The position numbers were made by a program, and so were the translations under genes. From Pterobdella sp. o SKG-2022 (lineage: Eukaryota; Annelida; Clitellata; Hirudinida; Piscicolidae): a stretch of 64,000 nucleotides of DNA. Location: the NCBI GenBank assembly GCA_964035795.1, contig OZ038323.1:9259284-9323283 (forward strand), given 5' to 3'. Below, piece by piece: positions 40,001 to 64,000 of the stretch; within the stretch, counting starts at the first letter, position 1; each line of letters starts with the position of its first letter. The notes under the pieces are model-generated. The model was not told the origin of the DNA and made no database searches. It saw only the letters and a list, made by a program, of their open reading frames with translations.

Positions 40001-40156
40001 GATGGGGAAAAAAGTGAATGGTATTAAAGATGGAAAAAAAGTTTGAATAATGTAGTGAAGAAAGATTAGAGTTCTGCCAAAAAACTGCATACCAATGGCA
40101 TCACTCAAAGCTTTGGCCCGCGCATCACAAATATCCCAAGCGAGTCTCCAGAGCTT
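19057..40156 (-). CDS. Cysteine-rich modular protein of unknown family, 5' end not identified
   Basis: Unrecognised gene rebuilt from phase-compatible exons: 40156-40093, 39319-39196, 33847-33726, 30836-30719, 27964-27696, 26534-26455, 24121-24036, 22737-22640, 21613-21511, 21311-21219 and, least certain, 19117-19057. Joined in this order they give about 400 residues with no internal stop. Three modules repeat, each split between two exons. In modules 2 and 3 the first exon has C-x13-C followed by xxI (LMCLRG, LPCYKK); module 1 has a wider Cys spacing. The second exon always starts with the last base of a codon and carries C-x(7 or 8)-C-G with Ala close behind (HCNITLVGKCGVA; RCEDRLIRTACG; RCMEQIVEEECGKEA). 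The even cysteine pattern suggests disulphides and secretion, but no signal peptide exon was found. Introns reach about 5 kb. The proposed last exon ends in a hydrophobic SLSSLFYYLSV. No function is assigned. Confidence 0.7.
19252..19284. repeat. (GGT)n trinucleotide repeat
   Basis: About eleven GGT/TGG units. It reads as poly-His or poly-Pro on the minus strand, which I treat as repeat artefact rather than protein. Confidence 0.9.
19770..19856. repeat. (AAC)n-rich simple repeat
   Basis: AAC, AAAAAC and ACAACAAC units with interruptions, within the region downstream of the Cys-rich gene module 3. Confidence 0.75.
21219..21311 (-). CDS. Cys-rich gene: module 3, second exon
   Basis: 93-nt exon (cgcacacag/T GAC CAC ... 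ATA AG/gtgatg) encoding DHVEGLMRCMEQIVEEECGK then EAKKVIHPLI. It matches 27964-27696 and 33847-33726 in phase and in the C-x(7,8)-C-G signature. Confidence 0.75.
21511..21613 (-). CDS. Cys-rich gene: module 3, first exon
   Basis: 103-nt exon (ctaccacag/CC TAC CTC ... TTG AT/gtacag) encoding AYLQHLPCYKKVLKTSRGLP and LCREILGSQTNN. It has the same C-x13-C-xxI pattern as 30836-30719. Confidence 0.7.
22640..22737 (-). CDS. Cys-rich gene: linker exon leading into module 3
   Basis: 98-nt exon (tctcccgcag/G ACT TGC ... GGA G/gttggt) encoding TCPEGLDRVYGTSFEWKKLY and then VYMCDVSE. Strong acceptor. The competing frame through the same DNA meets a stop, so the frame is well determined. Confidence 0.7.
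23346..23495. repeat. (TCA/ATC)n trinucleotide repeat cluster
   Basis: Interrupted CAT/CAC triplets with CCCTCATC-type blocks, inside an intron of the Cys-rich gene. The minus strand reads poly-Met, which is not a real protein. Confidence 0.85.
24036..24121 (-). CDS. Cys-rich gene: linker exon
   Basis: 86-nt exon (aaccag/GAA TTT TTC ... TGC AG/gtactt) encoding EFFRVRVNFHTPLLAVV and ending DAIYRWC. Its phase links 26534-26455 to 22737-22640. An alternative frame is also open here, so the reading rests on phase continuity with both neighbours. Confidence 0.6.
26455..26534 (-). CDS. Cys-rich gene: linker exon
   Basis: 80-nt exon (aacgcag/AG ATA TTA ... TGG CAG/gtaatt) encoding EILVAVIHGISTDEARSI then a Lys/Gln-rich end, VWQ. 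It starts with two codon bases, fitting the single G left by 27964-27696, and ends in phase 0, fitting 24121-24036. No domain recognised; predicted amphipathic helix from the residue pattern (inference). Confidence 0.65.
27696..27964 (-). CDS. Cys-rich gene: module 2, second exon with poly-Ser tract
   Basis: 269-nt exon (cccacag/A AAC TTG ... GAT GAA G/gtatca). It encodes NLNELLRCEDRLIRTACGSS, then a Ser/Leu/Pro-rich stretch and a run of serines encoded by an in-frame TCA/TCC/TCT triplet repeat, then CLFDAQETTTDE. The opposite strand of the triplet repeat reads as an acidic Glu/Asp run, which is a shadow. An earlier donor inside the exon (TGCG/gtagtt) could give a shorter form without the serine tract. 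Confidence 0.65.
27750..27812. repeat. GAG/GAT triplet repeat inside a coding exon
   Basis: GAG-GAA-GAT-rich triplets on the plus strand. On the minus strand they encode the serine run of the Cys-rich protein. The repeat sits wholly inside exon 27964-27696 and stays in frame. Confidence 0.85.
28223..28255. repeat. 33-nt copy of the 17.8-kb inverted-repeat arm
   Basis: aatgttac, three mostly different bases, then gttaacgaaaa and ctttgtactt match the right arm of the inverted repeat (17840-17872) at about 30 of 33 positions. Here only one arm segment is present, with no partner nearby that I can see. Confidence 0.6.
30719..30836 (-). CDS. Cys-rich gene: module 2, first exon
   Basis: 118-nt exon (ccacacag/AA TCC ... 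TGC CA/gttagt). It encodes HIEHSLMCLRGQ and FKGCSTIASLKINNC. The C-x13-C spacing followed by two residues and Ile matches the first exon of module 3 exactly. Confidence 0.7.
33726..33847 (-). CDS. Cys-rich gene: module 1, second exon
   Basis: 122-nt exon (ctcaacag/T GTG TAT ... AAT G/gttagc). It encodes VYRTWQHCNITLVGKCGVAQ and ends near MNTCSSPNN, with one possible N-glycosylation site (NIT). Its C-x7-C-G-x-A signature aligns with the second exons of modules 2 and 3, and its phase is the same as theirs. Confidence 0.7.
35380..35480. repeat. (GAT)n trinucleotide repeat
   Basis: GAT/ATG triplets, partly duplicated as two gaagagtatgatgatg blocks, in an intron of the Cys-rich gene. Open frames across it on both strands (poly-Ser, poly-Met) are products of the repeat. 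Confidence 0.9.
37960..38120. repeat. (CATC)n / (CATT)n tetranucleotide repeat
   Basis: Diverged CATC, CATT and TATC tetramers. The apparent Ile/His/Ser-rich open frame is an artefact. Confidence 0.85.
39196..39319 (-). CDS. Cys-rich gene: module 1, first exon
   Basis: 124-nt exon between acceptor ccccgcag and donor tgcaa/gttggt, encoding DECSYYMSSNSCAHHMQQLL and, further on, HALDSLC. It starts with two and ends with two codon bases, fitting 40156-40093 upstream and 33847-33726 downstream. It is clearly less AT-rich than its flanks. The spacing between its last two cysteines is wider than in modules 2 and 3. Confidence 0.65.
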
Positions 40157-41398
40157 CTAATTATTATTTTGAAACTACAGTGGTTCGAGCAGAATCAAAG
40201 GGGTGCAGAAGTGAAGAGTATTTAAAGAGATTCTATTAAATGCACTAAACACTAACAAACTTCAGGCAGAGTCTGTAACTTTCAACGCAACAGTTTATAC
40301 CACTGTAATATTACATGCACACATTAGCCATATATACCAGAGCCACAACCATACTGAATTTTATCGATTTTCAACAGACTTATAAAAGGATAGAATCTTT
40401 CATGTTGATTTTTATGACAAATAAAAGCAAAAAATTGTAATGTAAAACATCAAATAGAATTCCTAATTGTTTTGCTCTCCAATTATAGCAGTAATTGCAA
40501 TAATGGAAAATGCTTCCTATCAGAGGCTTTCCTCCCGAGAGAAAACCTAAGAACAAACATTTTCTTTGCATTTTTTCCAATCCTTTCAAACATTCTTTAA
40601 AGCTCTTTTAACTTTGGCTTTTAATATAAATTTTGCGGAAGTTTTTCTTGTTTTAGTTTGATTCTGCTTTTGAGATTGTGAAACATTTTAAAGTCGCACG
40701 ACAAAAAAATCTTACAAAATCTCCTGATTCGTAAACTCATTAGCATCTTTGTAAAACTTGAAATCGCACAAATTCAAATGCTTCAACATTACGAGCTTGC
40801 CATTTAGGGATGGTGTTTTAAGCAATAATTACCCATCCTTTTAGAAAACAAAAATATTATTCCTCATTAGTTTTTTCAACTTATTCAAAAGAACTAGACA
40901 AACAATTAAACAATTAAAAAATAAAATAAAGTTAAAACGCTCAGTGTATGAGTATCTGAACGTGACATGGCTCGCTACTAAAGGATTTGAAGTTTTACTT
41001 TGGAAATTTATTCTTTATTGCTTCAAAAGGTTTTTTCAGTATTTTCAACTAAAGCCTGATAATTAATTTTTATTGGCTTGTAGAGTGAGAAGAAATGTAA
41101 GCTTAGTCGCAAAGATATTTTTATTCCATCTGAAATCAAGGAAATGTTTCTATACAATTAAGTTTAAAATATGAGTTGATGAGGTTTAATTTTTTTGTGA
41201 TGTTGTCGGAGAATGGTGTAAAAGATGTTTAATATCAACAAAAATAGTGCTTTAAGTTAATATCCAATACACGGTCAATAATAAAACACATAACATTTAC
41301 TAGTCCATAAAACAGAATTCACTGGGAAACCATAATAAGACATGATACAAAACACCATAAGACACATCTTCAAGGTGAATTAAGAGCACTGTATAATC
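40157..41398. other. Region between the p110 3' end and the Cys-rich gene
   Basis: Expected to hold the 3' UTR of p110 and the promoter and signal-peptide exon of the Cys-rich gene, both on the minus strand. One possible start is an ATG at 40352-40350 followed by a donor (GCTCTG/gtatat) in the right phase for exon 40156-40093, but the resulting N-terminus is only weakly hydrophobic. No other exon was recognised. Confidence 0.4.
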
Positions 41399-50677
<9,279 letters not shown>

Positions 50678-51011
50678 GTGAGAAATTGACGTAAAATAAT
50701 CTCAACAAATAACTGTTATTCTTTATTTAATTATTAAACGCCATTTAGGTGGTTTTTTCGAACACTTCCTGTTTAGGACTTTAGAAGTTTTCTTTTGGTG
50801 GTTCATTGACTGAGCAAATAAATGAACCAAATTTTTTTTCTGAATTAAAAACAATAAAATTTCAAAAATAATTTTATATTCCAATGTTGAGCTAAAATAT
50901 ATTAATAACATTTCTCATAAATTAACTTTTAAATGCGGATGTGTAAAAAGTTTCTTCGTCGTATATAAAGACCTTTAAAGTAGCTTCAGCAAGAAATGGA
51001 TTATTGGAAAA
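50678..51011. promoter_or_regulatory. Shared head-to-head promoter region
   Basis: 334 bp separate the start codons of p110 (minus, 50677) and the EF-hand/deoxyribosyltransferase-like gene (plus, 51012). Both core promoters and 5' UTRs must lie here unless p110 has an upstream non-coding exon. A plus-strand TATA box is at 50962-50969; no equally good TATA box was seen for p110. Confidence 0.6.
50962..50969 (+). promoter_or_regulatory. TATA box of the EF-hand/deoxyribosyltransferase-like gene
   Basis: TATATAAA, 50 nt before the start codon. A TTCAGC initiator-like sequence lies at 50985-50990, the expected spacing of 25-30 nt, so the 5' UTR would be only about 25 nt. Confidence 0.55.

Positions 51012-51019
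<8 letters not shown>
50996..51019 (+). other. Short upstream reading frame overlapping the start codon
   Basis: ATG at 50996 opens a seven-codon frame ending TGA at 51017-51019, overlapping the main ATG at 51012 in another frame. If transcription starts near 50987 it would be the first ATG met by scanning ribosomes. Confidence 0.5.
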
Positions 51020-59113
<8,094 letters not shown>

Positions 59114-60545
59114 TTGGTTAACATGGGGTTTTCACATTTGTTTTCTGTTTTGCACGGTGGAGTGAAGTTTTTGTTTTTTTTACTTCATTCATTTGACTGC
59201 TAAATAATTAGGAATTTGTTTTACTTGTTTTTCAAGATTTTTTATCTCTTTTTTCAATTGTGACGTCACGTCATTGTAGGCAATCTGCCTTCATTTCACT
59301 TGATACTTGCGTACCGTCGTAGTTGCGCAGCCTATTTATTGCTGTATGAACTTCGTGTTTTGTAACTGCTTTTGAAGAATCTTTCAAACGATGGTGTTGT
59401 TTCCATAGCAATTTTTTTACCCGCTTTATACCGCTTAGTTTTTTACAATATTCTTTTCAATTCGATACTCAGATTTAACATTTTGTGTGAGTTGTAATTA
59501 ATGAATCATTTTTTAATTGTAAAATATTTGTACACTGAACCAAGGGCTGCGTTAAAAAGAATTTTCTGTCTTTTATATATATTGCAAAAATCATAATTTA
59601 TTTAATCATAATATTTCATTAGCAGCTTTGTTCTCAGGATGCGACCATTTGCCTCAATAATTTATTAACACATCGCATGACCACACCAGACTCACTGGCC
59701 TTATATCACCATTTGTTATATCAGAACGTTACTTTGATGATATTCTTATGAACTCGATGTGCCTTAATTGTCGTTCACAATTCGGTGTCAGATCTTTTTT
59801 TATATGTAATATTAAGTGACCTTTCACTCATCACTTGTGGTCAAGACATTAAGGCGTGTGAATTATTTAGATCTGTAGTCATGATTGTTCAAAATGATTC
59901 TCTGTATTTATTAAAATATGTCAAAAGTTTCAAATGAGTTGATTTAAAAGAATATTTTCATAAAACATAATTGGTCTTAAATGAGAAATTTCATAATTTC
60001 TTCAAACTGAGGAATTTTTTCAAAAAAACACGTTTCTTCAAAAAGTTAGCATAATTTTCAACAAGTAAAGCCTTATAACTCCTTGAAAAATATTTAGTTG
60101 GTTTTGAAATGATTCAAAATAGCTTGGAGAAATTAGGTGAAATTCAATTTATTACAAAACAAGGTAAAAAAAATTTAATCTATGTTTCTACTAAAACAGC
60201 AATCCATCACATTATTAGGGCGCATTTCAAAGTTTATATTCAGGCTATTCTTCTTCATCAATTAGGTAATAAACACTAAGATGCTGGTCAGTACACAGCT
60301 TTCATAATGTTGCATTATCACATAGACCTACTTGCATTAAGTAACACTTCTAGACCTATTTGCAACGTTAAGTAACAGTGGTATTCATAAACATCTAGTG
60401 TTGATATACTAAATGAGTTTGAAAATTTTGACGTCTAAAAATAATTTAAAAAAAAAATCACGGTTTATAGATAACAGTTTGATAATTTCAGAGTCAAAAT
60501 TTGGGAATATTGTCATATCAATACAAAACTACAAAAATGTGTATC
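59114..60545. other. Intergenic region between converging genes
   Basis: Must contain the 3' UTRs of the plus-strand deoxyribosyltransferase-like gene and the minus-strand cathepsin L. AT-rich; no coding exon, RNA gene or mobile element recognised. Confidence 0.6.
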
Positions 60546-62204
60546 TCAGACTAAGGGATATGAAGCCATGGAGGCGATGCCACATTGGTCATTGTGATTT
60601 CGGCTCATGCGAACATATCCTTTCTCTCCCCACATCTCACCCCAACTGTTATGTTATGTGGTTCGGTCTTCACTCAGTGCTAATTTCATCATAATGATTT
60701 TAAATTTTTATCATATCTCTTAGTAAAAATATTTTAATATTGACAACAGTACAAAACAAAGTAGCACACTGTGAAACCTACTTACTTCCCAACCAAAACC
60801 CCAAAATACATACAAAACATAGAAAGGATAAGTTAGTAGAAACCTGTTCTTAACAATCCAATAATCTTCACCATCTTCACTTCCATATCCCACAGCTAAC
60901 ACTCCATGATCCAACTCTGTGGAACTGCAGTCAGGTTCATCATAGATGCCTATATCAAAATAAATAATCATTTAATAGTTATTGTAAAGTTAATGAAACT
61001 TTTCAAAATACATTAGGATGTTTCTAATAAGTGAATGTAATATATTTTAAAATCATTTGAGACAGTTAATGATAGTATAAAAATCAACCTGAATTATAGA
61101 ACATGAAAGAGTGGTGGCCAGCATCAATGGCTACACTAACAGGTCCCACAGTAGCTACAGCTTCCTTCAAACTGTCTTCATCACCAGCTTTTACTTGAAT
61201 GAACCCAGTCACAGTGGCTCCTACTCCATGCTTTTTGAATAAACAATCTTGTTCTTTTCCAACGTATGGGTATACTTTTTCAGTGTCAATACCTTTGTTG
61301 GCTTTGATGTATTTAAAAGCATTGGTCATAAGACCTCCATTACAACCATTGTTATCATAGTCGCTTGAGCAGTCTACCAAGTTCTGTTCACTCAGGTCAA
61401 CCTAGCAAATTTTAATGAGTTTCGGAAGAATTGTAATGTATAGATATATTTCTCACTTTTTCTCCAGTCTTCCTGAAATGCTGACCTTCAAGGGAACCTG
61501 TGGTGCTGAAAGCCCAACATGACCCACATCGACCCTGGTTCTTCACCTTTCATTTTAATATAATCCCATGAATATTTTCATGAGATGAAATTGAAAAATA
61601 AAAAATTGGTATAAAAACTTACTTCAGAAACCATGCCAGGTTTTTTACGCCAGTCAACAGCTGTTGGCAAGTAGATGGGCACTTCTGAAGATAAATAAGT
61701 GGTGGAGTCATTGGCTCTTTTTGCTTCTTTCAATCCATTCATCATTCCTTTGAATTCTCTCAAAGTCTAAAAATTTGAAATTTAAACTTTAATTCTATTT
61801 TGTTGAAAAAATATATTGTACAACTAACCAAATCAGCATATTCATTAATGGCAAGCGTGAAAGATTTTAATCCTTTTTGGTGCAGATCATTGTGTTCTTT
61901 GATGAATTTAAAATTGTCAGCGAAAATGGACTTTCTCAATTCTTCTTCTCGCCCGTATAATTTATCTAGAATTGAAATTTCGATTAAAAGTTTGATTAAA
62001 ACAATTTAGATGTATCCTATTCTTATAACTTCTGAAAGGTAAAATTCCGCATTAAATCTTACTATGCCGTGATTTGAATTTTTTCCATTCTACTTCTAGA
62101 TCTCCTTCGTTTTCTGATTTAGTTTCATCATATCTGAACCATTTTAAGTTCATGGAGTTGCAAAAATGCAACAATAAAAGAGAAAAAATTAACAACTTGA
62201 ACAT
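60546..62204 (-). CDS. Cathepsin L-like cysteine protease precursor
   Basis: Papain-family (C1A) endopeptidase, made as a secreted/lysosomal zymogen. Complete: seven exons, 62204-62063, 61965-61829, 61766-61623, 61546-61457, 61401-61089, 60949-60844, 60645-60546; 1032 nt, 343 residues, normal for the family. Residues 1-17 are a signal peptide ([17 protein letters not shown]). The propeptide has a perfect ERFNIN motif (E-x3-R-x3-F-x2-N-x3-I-x3-N) in exon 2, which separates cathepsin L from B. The mature enzyme starts near [11 protein letters not shown]; catalytic Cys in [11 protein letters not shown], then GCNGGLM, catalytic His in [11 protein letters not shown], catalytic Asn in YWIVKNSWG, and the end ASYPLV. 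All catalytic residues are intact. An in-frame ATG 66 nt upstream is rejected because it falls at the TATA box and would bury the signal peptide. Confidence 0.97.
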
Positions 62205-62250
62205 CCCAAAAGTTTTTTGAAAGCAATCTAGCCAATGAAAGTTTGAAGTA

Positions 62251-62260
62251 TATTTATATA
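62251..62260 (-). promoter_or_regulatory. TATA box of cathepsin L
   Basis: TATATAAATA on the minus strand, about 50 nt before the cathepsin L start codon. This predicts transcription start near 62225-62230 and a short 5' UTR, and supports the ATG at 62204 as start. Confidence 0.65.
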
Positions 62261-64000
62261 GGTGATTCACGTGACTAAATCATATGAGCTTATGCAATAT
62301 CACAAGTATGAGAAATCAACAATCAAAAAGATCCTGTTTTAGTTTATATAACTTTTAGAATCTGCTAAATGAAATAAAGTTGGATCTTTGAAAGCTCATA
62401 TTTGAAACGCGTTGAGTCTTGATTATACAGATATAATGAATTCAAATTTCCTGTTTCGACTTAAAATATTTTTCCGTAATAAAATTAACTAAGATTATTT
62501 CATTTATTTCATTTAAAATCAAGAAAATAAGAAAATTTTCTGAATAGTTAATTATAAATCTGATTTATGATAATTAGCTGAAAATTAGAGTAAAAAATCA
62601 ATTATTTACAACTTATACTTTGCACACTAATCTTACTTTCTTAATTTAGATTTAATTTTTTTTACATAACTTCATGACCTTATGATATTGTATTTGTTGA
62701 AACAATTTCTTAATAACTTTGAAATCAGAATAAATTGGGAGAAATTTATTTTATAATTGATAATTTATTTTTAATTAAGAACTTTTCATGATGTTAATCA
62801 TAAGATTTTTTCGTTTACAATCATTAAGTATTTAATTGATATGAATTATATGCAATTAATAGACTACCAACTTTTTTTCATCTGAACCAATTATAATTAT
62901 GTTAACATAACAATTTTAGTGTTAAAATATTTGTTTAATATGTTAAATTATTGAAATTAGTATAACCTAAAGGCAAACTGGCAATCCAAAGATGTTCATT
63001 TATTCATATAAAATATCATATATAATCAACTAGGTAATGAGTTATGACAAGGTTTTACATAATTAAAATTTTAGCGTAATAAAATTTCCTCTACGTTTTC
63101 TTCCAATATCCTCATAAGCTGAAGTGTTTTATTGTACGAAATTTAAGTTCACAAAAGATACGGTGTCTACAAACTACATATAAAATATATCTTTAAAATC
63201 AAATGACATGCTAAAAACATCATTAGAGCAAAAATTTCATGCCTTGTGTTACGAATTACGTTGTGAAGTCAGTTTGTGAACCTGTTTTATAAATTAAGTT
63301 AAATAATTTATGCTATGAGGAAGTGAAATTGTCTGAGAGATACGAGTGATTGTGATAAACACATGGCTTTAGAAACAAGTCACGAAGCTTTTCATAAGAA
63401 AATTTAAAATTATCCCTTGATAGTGTGCTTTATCCAATTCATGCTAATTAATTGAGATTTAAACAATTTCAAAACAGCTCGTATTTTATATTTTATGGAA
63501 ATTTTACAAAAATCTTTTCAATAAAACTTTTTGAAAAAACATTAAGGTTTTTTTATTTTACGAACTTCAAACCATATATATATTCGCATCAATAACGACA
63601 TTTTTTCGATAATAATGGCATAAAACTAAACAAGTCTGAATAGATAATGTAATTCTTTTTCATTTTTAGTAGCTCACGATTATTTTTATCCTTTCTGCTT
63701 TTCCGAACACTGCATCGCAATACCAGCTGTTCTTATTAGGTACATACAAAAAAATATTTCTAACTCGAATTTTCCTTCATTAAAACTAAAAACGAAGAAA
63801 CAACAGCCGTCAATGGCGCAAAGAGCAAGCCAGTATTACTAGTTCTTTTATATAGATGTTTCTAAAAAATATCTGTCATTGATGGGCTGTAGCCCAGGTC
63901 AGTGACTAACTGATGGGACGAAAATGAGCGGAATGAAAAATGAAAATGTGAGTGGCATAATGAACAAAGATGAAGAATGGGATGACGTTTTATGTTTAAT
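62261..64000. other. AT-rich flank upstream of cathepsin L
   Basis: No exon, RNA gene or repeat family recognised. It contains the upstream part of the cathepsin L promoter; the last 250 bases are less AT-rich but give no convincing open frame. Confidence 0.55.

Noticed and set aside
60781..60843. WGFGWE-like continuation right after the cathepsin L exon ending at 60844
   Set aside because: It resembles the conserved SWG..WG motif but has no acceptor. The true final exon with [11 protein letters not shown] is at 60645-60546 in correct phase.
62205..62270. Upstream in-frame ATG of cathepsin L at 62270
   Set aside because: It lies at or before the TATA box, and the extension would precede a clear signal peptide.

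Overview
The window is nuclear DNA from an animal, most likely an invertebrate and probably a protostome. The basis is its AT-rich sequence, many small exons joined by GT-AG introns, and abundant microsatellites. Five protein-coding genes can be rebuilt by hand from exon homology, splice sites and reading-frame phase. No bacterial-type genes, CRISPR arrays, rRNA or convincing tRNA genes were found. The species cannot be named from the sequence.

Region by region. (1) About 5.66-17.39 kb, plus strand: the C-terminal two thirds of an AMPA-type ionotropic glutamate receptor, in nine exons; its 5' exons lie further upstream or outside the window. (2) About 40.16-19.06 kb, minus strand: a long-intron gene for a cysteine-rich, probably secreted protein of unknown family, built around three copies of a two-exon cysteine module. 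(3) 50,677-41,399, minus strand: a complete class IA phosphoinositide 3-kinase catalytic subunit (p110), 28 exons, about 1021 residues. (4) 51,012-59,113, plus strand: a complete 18-exon gene for a 518-residue protein with EF-hand-like segments and two nucleoside 2-deoxyribosyltransferase-like domains. It is head-to-head with the p110 gene across only 334 bp. (5) 62,204-60,546, minus strand: a complete seven-exon cathepsin L, 343 residues, with a TATA box.

The genes do not form one pathway; this is an ordinary gene neighbourhood. The most unusual coding item is the EF-hand / duplicated deoxyribosyltransferase-like protein. The most unusual non-coding items are two long hairpin-forming inverted repeats: a perfect 62-bp one near 17.8 kb and a 77-bp imperfect one in a p110 intron. 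A third locus near 28.2 kb resembles part of the first. Exon boundaries were placed by eye from consensus splice sites. In every gene they keep the frame open, and total coding lengths are multiples of three where the gene is complete, but individual junctions could be a few bases off.
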